A DNA stretch of 64,000 nucleotides. It comes from Streptomyces sp. YS415 (GTDB lineage Bacteria; Actinomycetota; Actinomycetes; Streptomycetales; Streptomycetaceae). The position numbers and the translations under genes were made by a program. A model generated the notes under the pieces. It was not told where the DNA came from. It worked only from the letters and a program-made list of their open reading frames with translations, and made no database searches. Within the stretch, counting starts at the first letter, position 1; each line of letters opens with the position of its first letter. Location: assembly GCF_023544665.1 (NCBI RefSeq), contig NZ_JAMJFL010000009.1, forward strand, positions 1-64,000, in the 5' to 3' direction. Of this stretch, positions 43,974-51,970 are shown one piece after another.

Positions 43974-45487
43974 GAGCCGGGGCCCTCCCGCTTGTCCGTG
44001 GCGTACGCGTGCCGGTACAGCGCGAGGGAGGGCGCGTACCGCCCGGAGGGGTCGCGCAGATGGAGGTCGTCGAGGAGGGCGTAGGCCCAGTTGCGGCCGA
44101 GGCGGCGGCTCCACTCGAAGGGGCCGAGCGGGTAGTTCACGCCGAGGCGCATCGCGGTGTCGACGTCCTCCTCGGTGGCCACGCCCTTGGCGACGGCGTC
44201 ATGGGCGAGGTCGATGATCCGGGCGACCGTACGGGCGACGATCATGCCGGGTACGTCGCCGATGACGCTGACGTCCTTGCCGAGCGCCTGGAACAGGCCG
44301 GTGGCCTCCGCGAGGGTCGCCGGGGAGGTGTCCTGGGAGGCGGACAGGGCGATCCGGGTGGCCCGGCGGTAGTCGAGCGCGAGGTCGAAGTAGACGACGT
44401 CCCGGAACTCCACCGACGTCTGCCCGTCGGCGAGCGCCAGCTGGCCGCCGGAGGGCAGCACCAGCCGGGTGCCGTGGTCCTCCTCTTCCTCCCGCACCGG
44501 GATGCCCGCCTCGCGCAGCAGGGTGAGCAGTTCCCCGGCCGGGCCCAGATCGCCCTCGGCGACGACGTACGCGGGCGGGCGTTCCCGCTCGGCGGTGTGC
44601 GGTTCGGGGCGCTCGGCGCTCCCGGCGTAGTCGTACCAGCCGTGTCCGCTCTTGCGGCCGAGGCGGCCGGACTCGACGAGGCGGCGCTGGGCGAGGGAGG
44701 GCGTGAAGCGGACGTCCTGGAAGAAGGACTGCCACACGGAGTGCGTGACGGACTCGTTGACGTCCTGGCCGATCAGGTCGGTCAGTTCGAAGGCGCCCAT
44801 CTTGAAGCCGCCGCACTCGCGCAGGACGGCGTCGATGGTGGCCGGGTCGGCGCCCTGGGCCTCGTGGACGGCGAAGGCCTCGGCGTAGAAGGGCCGCGCG
44901 ATGCGGTTGACGATGAAGCCGGGGCTGTCCGCGCAGGCGACCGGCGTCTTGCCCCACGCGCGTGCCGTCTCGTACGCGCGCGTGGCCGAGGTGACGTCGG
45001 TGGCGAACCCGGAGACCACCTCGACCAGCGGCAGCAGCGGGGCGGGGTTGAAGAAGTGCAGGCCCACGAAGCGGCCGGGGTTGGCGAGGGCGCCGCCGAT
45101 GGCGGTGACGGAGAGCGAGGAGGTGTTGGTCGCGAGCAGGCAGTCGTCGGGGACGACCTCCTCCAGCGCGCGGAAGAGGTCCTGCTTGACGTCGAGGCGC
45201 TCCAGGACGGCCTCGACGACCAGGGCGCAGTCGGCGAGGTCGGTGAGCTGCTCGGCGGCCACCAGCCGGGCGCGTGCCGCGTCCCGGTCGGCGCCGGTCA
45301 GGCGGTCCTTCTCGACGAGCCGGTCGAGGCGGGCGCCGATCGCGTCGGCGGCCTCCCGGGCCTTGCCGGGGACGGCGTCGTACAGCCGTACGGGGTGGCC
45401 GGCGACCAGCGCGACCTGGGCGATGCCCTGGCCCATGGTGCCGGTGCCGACGACGGCCACGGGGCTGCTGAGGTCGAGTGCTGTCAT
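43970..45487 (-). CDS. 3-hydroxyacyl-CoA dehydrogenase (PaaH-like)
   Basis: A 505-aa enzyme that oxidises 3-hydroxyacyl-CoA with NAD+. The Rossmann domain (about 8-190) begins VAVVGTGTMGQGIAQVALVAGH; the active-site region is LHFFNPAPLLPLVEVVSG, and SPGFIVNRIARPFYAEAF starts the first C-terminal domain. A second, weaker 3HCDH C-terminal repeat (about 405-495, VARTVARIIDLAHDAVAKGV) makes this the fused long form seen for PaaH/PaaC of phenylacetate degradation. It is divergent from paaN and coupled to the TetR gene. Confidence 0.94.
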   Translation of the reverse strand: MTALDLSSPVAVVGTGTMGQGIAQVALVAGHPVRLYDAVPGKAREAADAIGARLDRLVEKDRLTGADRDAARARLVAAEQLTDLADCALVVEAVLERLDVKQDLFRALEEVVPDDCLLATNTSSLSVTAIGGALANPGRFVGLHFFNPAPLLPLVEVVSGFATDVTSATRAYETARAWGKTPVACADSPGFIVNRIARPFYAEAFAVHEAQGADPATIDAVLRECGGFKMGAFELTDLIGQDVNESVTHSVWQSFFQDVRFTPSLAQRRLVESGRLGRKSGHGWYDYAGSAERPEPHTAERERPPAYVVAEGDLGPAGELLTLLREAGIPVREEEEDHGTRLVLPSGGQLALADGQTSVEFRDVVYFDLALDYRRATRIALSASQDTSPATLAEATGLFQALGKDVSVIGDVPGMIVARTVARIIDLAHDAVAKGVATEEDVDTAMRLGVNYPLGPFEWSRRLGRNWAYALLDDLHLRDPSGRYAPSLALYRHAYATDKREGPGS

Positions 45488-45543
45488 GTGCGCGATCCTC
45501 CCGCACGGGGTTTTCCACAGATGCGGCGGACCCCCTTGTCCCG

Positions 45544-45557
45544 ACCGATCGTTCGGT
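45544..45557. promoter_or_regulatory. TetR-type operator candidate between paaN and the dehydrogenase-tetR operon
   Basis: ACCGATCGTTCGGT, 12 of 14 bases self-complementary, stands 57 bp upstream of the dehydrogenase start and 89 bp upstream of paaN. The same motif with one change is found before bkd set 2. Confidence 0.7.
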
Positions 45558-45646
45558 TACTCTAACTCTCGATGGCTCTTCCTGCCCATGTTTCTGCCCG
45601 GTCATGAACTCGACGGAGAGTTCTTGAAACGAGGAGTTGGTCCCGC

Positions 45647-47338
45647 ATGGCCACCGCCCTGACCCCCCACGAGCTGATCGCCAAGCACCGGCCCACCCTC
45701 GACCAGGCGCTCGAAGTCATCCGCACGCGCGCGTACTGGTCCCCGCACCCCGAGCACCCCAAGGCCTACGGCGAGAACGGCAGCCTGGACATGGCGGCGG
45801 GCAAGTCCGCCTTCGACGCCCTCCTCGGCACCCGTCTCGACCTCGGCCAGCCCGGCACCGACGACTGGGTGGGCGGCGAGGTCTCCCCGTACGGCCTCGC
45901 GCTGGGCGTGGAGTACCCGCACGCGGACGTGGACGTGCTGCTGCCCGCCATGAAGGCCGGACAGCGGGCCTGGCGGGACGCGGGCGCGGAGATCCGCGCG
46001 GTGGTCTGCATGGAGATCCTCAAGCGGATCAGCGACCGCACCCACGAGTTCGCGCACGCGGTCATGCACACCTCCGGGCAGGCGTTCATGATGGCGTTCC
46101 AGGCGGGCGGCCCGCACGCGCAGGACCGCGGCCTGGAGGCGGTGGCGTACGCGTACGTGGAGCAGGTCCGCACCCCCGAGAACGCCGAGTGGACCAAGCC
46201 GCAGGGCAAGAAGGACCCCCTCGCGCTGGCCAAGGCGTTCACGCCGGTGCCGCGCGGGATCGCGCTGATGATCGGCTGCAACACCTTCCCGACCTGGAAC
46301 GGCTACCCGGGCCTCTTCGCCTCGCTGGCCACCGGCAACGCCGTGCTCGTCAAGCCGCACCCGCGCGCGGTGCTGCCGCTCGCGCTGACGGTCCAGGTCG
46401 CGCGCGAGGTGCTGGCCGAGGCCGGGTTCGACCCGAACCTGGTCGCGCTCGCCGCGGAGCGGCCCGGCGAGGGCATCGCCAAGACGCTCGCCCTGCGTCC
46501 CGAGATCCGGATCATCGACTACACCGGCTCGACCTCCTTCGGCGACTGGCTGGAGACCAACGCCCGGCAGGCGCAGGTCTACACGGAGAAGGCCGGCGTC
46601 AACACGGTCCTCGTCCACTCCACCGACGACTACAAGGGCATGCTGTCCAACCTGGCGTTCTCGCTGTCGCTGTACAGCGGCCAGATGTGCACCACGCCGC
46701 AGAACCTGCTGATCCCCCGGGACGGCATCCGCACGGAGGACGGTCCGCGGACCTTCGACGAGGTCGTCGCCGATCTCGCCCGCTCGGTGGACGGGCTCCT
46801 CGGTGACGACGCCCGCGCCAACGCGCTGCTCGGGGCGATCGTGAACCCGGACGTCAAGGCGCGCCTCGAAGCCGCGGCGGGCCTCGGCGAAGTCGCCCTC
46901 GCCTCGCGTGAGGTGACCAACCCGGACTTCCCGGACGCGGTCGTGCGCACGCCGGTCATGGTCAAGCTGGACGGGGCCAAGCCCGACGACGAGGCCGCGT
47001 ACATGAGCGAGTGCTTCGGCCCGGTCTCCTTCGCGGTGGCCGTGGACTCGGCCGGCGACGCGGTGGAGTTGCTGCGGCGCACGGTCCGGGAGAAGGGCGC
47101 GATGACCGTCGGCGCGTACACCGTCGACCCCGAGGTCGAGGAGGCCGTGCGGGAGGCCTGTCTGGAGGAGGCGGCGCAGCTGTCGCTGAACCTGACGGGC
47201 GGGGTGTACGTGAACCAGACGGCCGCGTTCTCCGACTTCCACGGGTCGGGTGGCAACCCTGCCGCCAACTCCGCGCTCACCGATGGGGCGTTCGTCGCCA
47301 ACCGGTTCCGGGTCGTCGAGGTGCGGCGGGAAGCCTAG
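45647..47338 (+). CDS. paaN: Phenylacetic acid degradation protein PaaN (aldehyde dehydrogenase fold)
   Basis: A 563-aa protein of the PaaN family, related to aldehyde dehydrogenases that process the ring-opened intermediate of the phenylacetyl-CoA pathway. The catalytic Cys is in YSGQMCTTPQNLL, the cofactor-side Glu region is YTEKAGVNTVLV and the C-terminus has GGVYVNQTAAFSDFHGSGGN. No PaaABCDE epoxidase genes are in the window, so it serves a remote pathway or another acyl-CoA route. The ATG at 45647 has GAGGAG 13 nt upstream, rather far. A TetR-type operator lies in the promoter region. Confidence 0.94.
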   Translation: MATALTPHELIAKHRPTLDQALEVIRTRAYWSPHPEHPKAYGENGSLDMAAGKSAFDALLGTRLDLGQPGTDDWVGGEVSPYGLALGVEYPHADVDVLLPAMKAGQRAWRDAGAEIRAVVCMEILKRISDRTHEFAHAVMHTSGQAFMMAFQAGGPHAQDRGLEAVAYAYVEQVRTPENAEWTKPQGKKDPLALAKAFTPVPRGIALMIGCNTFPTWNGYPGLFASLATGNAVLVKPHPRAVLPLALTVQVAREVLAEAGFDPNLVALAAERPGEGIAKTLALRPEIRIIDYTGSTSFGDWLETNARQAQVYTEKAGVNTVLVHSTDDYKGMLSNLAFSLSLYSGQMCTTPQNLLIPRDGIRTEDGPRTFDEVVADLARSVDGLLGDDARANALLGAIVNPDVKARLEAAAGLGEVALASREVTNPDFPDAVVRTPVMVKLDGAKPDDEAAYMSECFGPVSFAVAVDSAGDAVELLRRTVREKGAMTVGAYTVDPEVEEAVREACLEEAAQLSLNLTGGVYVNQTAAFSDFHGSGGNPAANSALTDGAFVANRFRVVEVRREA

Positions 47339-47380
47339 AAGCTCGGGGGGTGGCGGTGGATTGCGCGGCCGGCTGTTCGT

Positions 47381-47421
47381 CGTGGCTTGTCGCGCAGTTC
47401 CCCGCGCCCCTAACGGGGCGC
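47381..47421. repeat. Streptomyces dispersed intergenic repeat with hairpin, copy 1
   Basis: CGCGCAGTTCCCCGCGCCCC followed by TAACGGGGCGC matches a sequence very often seen between Streptomyces genes. It forms a 7-bp hairpin GCGCCCC/GGGGCGC (47404-47421) and lies between convergent paaN and the methyltransferase gene, where it probably works as a terminator. A relative is at 62329-62371. Confidence 0.75.
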
Positions 47422-48159
47422 TCTCGTGCCCGCGCTCCAATGAAAAAGGGTCATTCCGACGCTCGTCGCCAGGTTGTAGCTGGACACCTGGGGGCGCATC
47501 GGCAGGGACAGCAGGTGGTCCGCCCGCGCGCGTACCTCCGGTGACAGGCCGCTGCGCTCCGAGCCGAAGGCCAGGACGGCGTCGTCCGGGAGCTCGACGC
47601 CCCGGATGTCGTCGCCCTCGGGGTCCAGCGCGAACAGGGGGCCGGCGGGCAGTTCGTCCGCCGTCAGGCGTTCCACCGCGGTCGCGAAGTGCAGGCCCGC
47701 GCCGCCGCGTACGACCGTGGGGTGCCAGGGGTCCAGCGTCCCGGTGGTGATCACTCCCGTGGCTCCGAAGCCCGCCGCCAGGCGGATCACCGCGCCCGCG
47801 TTGCCGAGGTTGCGCGGGTGGTCGAGGAGCACCACCGGGGCGGTGCGCGGGACCCGGGCCAGCAGCTCCAGGTTGGCCGCGCGGGGCGGTCGCAGCGCCA
47901 GGGCCGCCACCGCCGTCGGATGCGGGCGGGGGACCAGCGAGCGGTACGTCTCCTCGGGGACCTGCGTCAGGAGGGCGGCCAGGGTGTCCGTCACGTCCGG
48001 GGCCAGCTCGTCGGCCAGGGCGAGGGCCGCCTGCCGGTCCACCGCCACCGCCACCGGGACCTGGGCCGCGAAGCGCACCGCGTGCTTGAGGGCGTGGAAG
48101 CCGTCGAGCAGTACGGCGGTGTCGGCGAGGCGGTGCCAGGTGGTGACGGGGGCGGTCAT
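47410..48159 (-). CDS. SpoU/TrmH-family RNA 2'-O-ribose methyltransferase
   Basis: A 249-aa knotted SPOUT methyltransferase. The three motifs are present in order: motif 1 LDHPRNLGNAGAVIRLAAGFG, motif 2 VLAFGSERSGLSPEV and motif 3 LPMRPQVSSYNLATSVGMTLF. The N-terminal 100 residues are a diverged substrate-binding domain. The target RNA (rRNA or tRNA) cannot be named. The ATG at 48159 overlaps the HTTM gene stop in ATGA; this gene closes a three-gene coupled operon DUF5819-HTTM-SpoU. Confidence 0.92.
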   Translation of the reverse strand: MTAPVTTWHRLADTAVLLDGFHALKHAVRFAAQVPVAVAVDRQAALALADELAPDVTDTLAALLTQVPEETYRSLVPRPHPTAVAALALRPPRAANLELLARVPRTAPVVLLDHPRNLGNAGAVIRLAAGFGATGVITTGTLDPWHPTVVRGGAGLHFATAVERLTADELPAGPLFALDPEGDDIRGVELPDDAVLAFGSERSGLSPEVRARADHLLSLPMRPQVSSYNLATSVGMTLFHWSAGTRAPR

Positions 48160-49445
48160 GACGGGGAGCCTACGTGGCGGGGCTCGGGGTTCTCCGGGCT
48201 GCGCGGTTCCGGCAGCGCCGCACCGCCGCCCTTGCGCCGCCGCGGCAGGCGGGCCGCCCGCGCCCCCAGGCGGCGCAGGAACGCCGTCGGCAGGAAGACC
48301 GCGTCCGCCGCGATCATCGCCAGGGAGAAGAACGGCAAGCCCAGGACGACCGCGATCACCGCGTGCTCGGTGATCATCGCGGCCAGCAGGACGTTCTTCA
48401 CCCGCCGGTGGAACAGCGTGAACGGGAAGGCGACCTGGACCAGGACCGTTCCGTACGTCACCAGCATGACCAGGGTGCCGCTGGCCGAGAGGGCGTCGGC
48501 GAGGGCGGGCCAGGGGGAGAAGTAGTCCAGGTGCAGCGGGTAGTAGACGGCGGTGCCGTCCTGCCAGCGGGAGCCCTGGATCTTGTACCAGCCGGCGGTG
48601 GCGTAGATCAGACAGGCCTCGGCCATGATCACCAGCAGGGCGCCGTTGTGCACGATGTTGCCGACGACGTCGAGCAGGATGCGCGGCTGGTCGGTCCTCG
48701 CCCGGCGTCCGACCAGCCACCACACGGCCTGGGCCGCCCACATGCCCCACAGGACCGCCGGTACCAGCCCCTGCCCGCCGACCCACGTCTCCAGGAAGGC
48801 CACCGCGACCGCGACCGCCCGTGCCGCTCCGGACCCGGCCTCGTCGGCGGGCCAGTCGTCGCCGAGCTTCCCGGCCAGCGTCGCCCCGGCCAGCACCAGC
48901 CCGAGCACAGCCCACAGCAGCGGGCCCACCCGGTCCGTCACCCGCTCCTCACGCGCGCGTGCCGCCCGTTCCCGGCCGGCCCTGCGCGCGTCCAGCGACC
49001 ACACCTGGCCGCAGCGCGTGAAGACCAGGTAGATGCACATCAGGTGCAGGACGTTGTCGCCGCCGTCGCCCATGAAGACGGAACGGTTCTGGAGCGAGAG
49101 CACGCCGACCATGAACAGCACGGACGCCGTGCGGGTGCGCCAGCCCAGCAGCAGCAGGACGCAGGAGAGGACGGCGAGCGCGTAGACGGCCTCGAACCAC
49201 AGCCGGCTGTCGGACCACATCAGCACCGTGAAGGCGCCGTTCAGGTCGATCAGCCGCTCGGCGAGCCCGAAGCTCCAGGGGCCGTCGGGGCCGTACAGCT
49301 CGTGGCGGTGGGGCAGCTCGCGCAGCAGGAAGAGCAGCCAGGTCGCGGCGAAGCCGATCCGGACCACGGCCGTCTGGTACGGGCCGAGGGCGGACTCGGT
49401 GACCCGGGCGATGCCGGCCGAGAGCGCGAGGGCGTAACGGTTCAT
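48156..49445 (-). CDS. HTTM-domain membrane protein
   Basis: A 429-aa membrane protein with about eight to nine helices of the HTTM family (related to vitamin K-dependent gamma-carboxylase). The N-terminal sequence ALGPYQTAVVRIGFAATWLLFLLRELPHRHELYGPDGPW is typical, and GWYKIQGSRWQDGTAVYYP is the most conserved block. The C-terminus is basic and cytoplasmic. Bacterial members often pair with DUF5819 proteins, as here; the joint function is unknown. Overlaps by ATGA with both neighbours. Confidence 0.9.
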   Translation of the reverse strand: MNRYALALSAGIARVTESALGPYQTAVVRIGFAATWLLFLLRELPHRHELYGPDGPWSFGLAERLIDLNGAFTVLMWSDSRLWFEAVYALAVLSCVLLLLGWRTRTASVLFMVGVLSLQNRSVFMGDGGDNVLHLMCIYLVFTRCGQVWSLDARRAGRERAARAREERVTDRVGPLLWAVLGLVLAGATLAGKLGDDWPADEAGSGAARAVAVAVAFLETWVGGQGLVPAVLWGMWAAQAVWWLVGRRARTDQPRILLDVVGNIVHNGALLVIMAEACLIYATAGWYKIQGSRWQDGTAVYYPLHLDYFSPWPALADALSASGTLVMLVTYGTVLVQVAFPFTLFHRRVKNVLLAAMITEHAVIAVVLGLPFFSLAMIAADAVFLPTAFLRRLGARAARLPRRRKGGGAALPEPRSPENPEPRHVGSPS

Positions 49446-50149
49446 GCCGGGTCCCCTCCGGCCTCATCCTCGGGGACCTCCCACCAGGGCATCTCCCGGT
49501 AGACCGGCTTGTCCGACACCTGCTCCTGGCTCCACTCGGGCGGGCGGACGTTGGTGGTGCGCGAGCGGAGCTGGACGCGCTCGACGAGTCCGCCCGGTCC
49601 GGCCGCGTCCTGGCGGTCCAGGCGCAGGACCACGATCCGGCGCAGGTACGACTCGGCGAGCTCGCCGCGCTCGCCGACCGGGCGGTTGTCACTGCCGTGG
49701 GTGGCGAGGAGGAGGTCCCAGGCCCGGCGCAGCTCGTTCTGCTGGGTGTGGCTGGGCAGCAGGTTGCCGTCGATGTCCCGGCCGTCGCGGGCGGACAGGT
49801 CGTACCAGCCGGTGGTGCGCATCCCGCCGTCCGGCTCGCGTATCTCGGCGCGGGCCTGGACGGCGATGTTCTGCTGCAGCGGGTTCGGCGCGAAGAGCTT
49901 CCAGTTCTGCTCGAACTCCGGATATATCCAGTCCTCGATGGCCGAGCCGTGCTGCTTGCTGACCGTGTTCGAGGGCGCGACGTGCAGGAAGACCATGCCG
50001 ATGTGGACACAGACGGCCACCGCCACGACCGCGAGGGCGAGGGCGGCGGTGATCTGGTAGCGGAACCGGAGGGCGGCCACCCCGGTCCGGGGCTCGGGCG
50101 CGGGCGGCGGCCCGTGGCGGGCGTCGCCCGCTGCCTCGTACGCGTCCAT
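49442..50149 (-). CDS. DUF5819 family membrane-anchored protein
   Basis: A 235-aa protein with a cytoplasmic N-terminus, one membrane helix (about 30-55, FRYQITAALALAVVAVAVCVHI) and an extracellular domain with FEQNWKLFAPNPLQQNIAVQARAEI, the hallmark of DUF5819. The ATG at 50149 (MDAYEAAGDARHG) has GGAGACGGGG upstream. It is the first gene of the coupled DUF5819-HTTM-SpoU operon and probably forms a membrane complex with the HTTM protein. Confidence 0.88.
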   Translation of the reverse strand: MDAYEAAGDARHGPPPAPEPRTGVAALRFRYQITAALALAVVAVAVCVHIGMVFLHVAPSNTVSKQHGSAIEDWIYPEFEQNWKLFAPNPLQQNIAVQARAEIREPDGGMRTTGWYDLSARDGRDIDGNLLPSHTQQNELRRAWDLLLATHGSDNRPVGERGELAESYLRRIVVLRLDRQDAAGPGGLVERVQLRSRTTNVRPPEWSQEQVSDKPVYREMPWWEVPEDEAGGDPA

Positions 50150-50293
50150 TTCGCCCCGTCTCCGGATCCGGTCCCCGGCAGGGCCTGCCCCGGACGGCCC
50201 TGCTCGGGGTGACACCTTACGGCGCCCGGCTCACGACGGGGTCACGTCTGCCGAGCGGTCGGTAGGTGCCCTGTCCGTACCGTTCCCTTCTGC

Positions 50294-50307
50294 TAGAACC
50301 TGTTCTA
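50294..50307. promoter_or_regulatory. KstR-like operator upstream of the second acyl-CoA dehydrogenase
   Basis: TAGAACCTGTTCTA has perfect 6-bp arms TAGAAC/GTTCTA around two bases. It fits the actinobacterial KstR consensus TnnAACnnGTTnnA of steroid catabolism. It lies 45 bp upstream of the GTG start, at a promoter position. Confidence 0.7.
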
Positions 50308-50352
50308 TCTTGACGCTCCGTCAGATCTCCGTGGGCGCGGGAGGGCAGGACC

Positions 50353-51486
50353 GTGGACTTTTCCTTCACCGAGGAGCAGCAGGCGGCGGCCGAGGCGGCG
50401 CGGGGGGTGTTCGCCGGGGTCGCGCCGGACGCCGTGCCGAGTCCCGCGCTCGCCCCGGGCGCCGTGGCCGAGGACTTCGACCGCGCGCTGTGGGCCCGGC
50501 TCGCCGACGCCGACCTGCTGAGCCTGCTGCTCGCCGAGGAACACGGCGGGGCGGGGCTCGACGCCGTCGCGCTGTGTCTGGTGCTGCGGGAGGCGGCGGG
50601 GGTGCTGGCCCGGGTGCCGCTGCTGGAGCACAGCGCGGCGGTCGCGGTCCTCCAGGCGTACGGCGGTCCGGAGCTGCGGTCCGGGCTGCTCGCGCGGGCC
50701 GGGCGGGGGGAGGCCGTGCTGACCGTCGCCGCGCACGGGCGCACCGGGCACGACCCGGCGGAGCTCGCGGTGACCGCGCGGCGGGACGGCGCGGAGTGGG
50801 TGCTGGACGGTGTGCAGACGGCCGTGCCGTGGGCCTTCGACGTGGATCTCCTCGTCGTACCGGCGGGTGCGGACGGGGACCGGACCGTGCTCGCGGTGGT
50901 GCCGCCCGGGCAGGCTGGGGTGGGGCTCGCCGAGCAGTACTCCACCAGCGGGGAGCGGCTCGGGGAGGTCCGGCTGGACGGCGCCCGGCTCGGCGGGCGG
51001 GACGTGGTGGAGGCGGCGGGGGCCTGGGAGCGGCTGCGGGAGCTGCTGACGGTCGGGACGTGCGCGCTGGCGCTCGGCCTCGGCACCCGGGTCCTGCGGA
51101 TGACCAGCGAGTACACGGGCAAGCGGGAGCAGTTCGGCCACCCGCTCGCCACCTTCCAGGCGGTCGCCGTGCAGGCCGCCGACCGGTACATCGACCTGCG
51201 CGCGATGGAGGTCACCCTGTGGCAGGCCGCCTGGCGGATCGCCACGCAGGCGCCGGGGGCGCTGCCCGTCGCCGGGGATGTCGCCGTGGCCAAGATCTGG
51301 GCCTCGGAGGGGGTACGGCGGATCGTGCAGACCGCGCAGCACCTGCACGGGGGGTTCGGGGCCGACGTCGACTACCCGCTGCACCGGTACCACGCGTGGG
51401 CCAAGCAGCTGGAACTGACGCTCGGACCGGCGGCGGCGCACGAGGAGGCACTGGGGGACCTCCTGGCCGCCCATCAGCTGGGCTGA
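50353..51486 (+). CDS. Acyl-CoA dehydrogenase, short form, possibly steroid-related
   Basis: A 377-aa flavoprotein of the acyl-CoA dehydrogenase family (MDFSFTEEQQAAAEAARGVF; ALALGLGTRVLRMTSEYTGKREQFGHPLATFQAV; QTAQHLHGGFGADVDYPLHRYHAW). The usual LYEGT catalytic motif is not conserved at the C-terminus (KQLELTLGP); a Glu is at about the expected place, but without the motif. Steroid and bile-acid side-chain dehydrogenases of actinobacteria are alpha2beta2 heteromers of such diverged subunits. The KstR-like operator upstream fits that. The partner gene is not in the window. Ends 130 bp before the rhodanese gene. Confidence 0.9.
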   Translation: MDFSFTEEQQAAAEAARGVFAGVAPDAVPSPALAPGAVAEDFDRALWARLADADLLSLLLAEEHGGAGLDAVALCLVLREAAGVLARVPLLEHSAAVAVLQAYGGPELRSGLLARAGRGEAVLTVAAHGRTGHDPAELAVTARRDGAEWVLDGVQTAVPWAFDVDLLVVPAGADGDRTVLAVVPPGQAGVGLAEQYSTSGERLGEVRLDGARLGGRDVVEAAGAWERLRELLTVGTCALALGLGTRVLRMTSEYTGKREQFGHPLATFQAVAVQAADRYIDLRAMEVTLWQAAWRIATQAPGALPVAGDVAVAKIWASEGVRRIVQTAQHLHGGFGADVDYPLHRYHAWAKQLELTLGPAAAHEEALGDLLAAHQLG

Positions 51487-51544
51487 GCCGGGCGGGCCGG
51501 GTTGCGGGGAGGCAGCGGCGCCGGGGGCGGGCTGCGAAGGCCCG

Positions 51545-51591
51545 GGCCGCGGGACGCCAGAGCGGGGAGTCGGCCGCGGGACACCAGAGCG
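51545..51591. repeat. Imperfect 20-bp direct repeat between convergent genes
   Basis: GGCCGCGGGACGCCAGAGCG (51545-51564) recurs as GGCCGCGGGACACCAGAGCG (51572-51591), one mismatch, 27-bp period; a third partial GGCCGCGGG copy begins near 51602. Non-coding, likely slippage of low-value sequence. Confidence 0.7.
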
Positions 51592-51619
51592 CAGGACACC
51601 GGGCCGCGGGGCGCTGGGG

Positions 51620-51967
51620 CTACAGGACGAAGCCCGGCTTGCCGTCGTCCGTCACGACCGGGCGGCCCGCCGCCGCCCAGACCTGCATGCCGCCGTCGAC
51701 GTTCACCGCGTCGATGCCCTGCTGGACGAGGTACATCGCGACCTGGGCGGAACGGCCGCCGGAACGGCAGATCACGTTGACCCGGCCGTCCTGCGGCGCG
51801 GCCTCGGTCAGCTCGCCGTAACGGGCGACGAACTCGCTGATGGGGATGTGCAGCGCCCCTTCGGCATGGCCCGCCTGCCACTCGTCGTCCTCGCGGACGT
51901 CCAGGAGGAAGTCGCCGTCCTTGAGGTCCGAGACCTCCACCGTGGGCACGCCTGATCCGAAATGCAT
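51620..51967 (-). CDS. Single-domain rhodanese-like protein
   Basis: A 115-aa sulfurtransferase-type protein. The active-site Cys67 is in the loop CRSGGR (VNVICRSGGRSAQVAMYL), and CH2A-like EGALHIPISEFVAR is present. Six-residue loops of this kind are typical of thiosulfate:acceptor sulfurtransferases; the acceptor is unknown. It follows the J-like protein gene on the same strand with only 3 bp between, so the two are an operon. Confidence 0.92.
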   Translation of the reverse strand: MHFGSGVPTVEVSDLKDGDFLLDVREDDEWQAGHAEGALHIPISEFVARYGELTEAAPQDGRVNVICRSGGRSAQVAMYLVQQGIDAVNVDGGMQVWAAAGRPVVTDDGKPGFVL

Positions 51968-51970
51968 GAC

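Noticed and set aside
45511..45519. DnaA box TTTTCCACA in the 3-hydroxyacyl-CoA dehydrogenase promoter
   Set aside because: The third base T does not fit the Streptomyces consensus and it is a single site.
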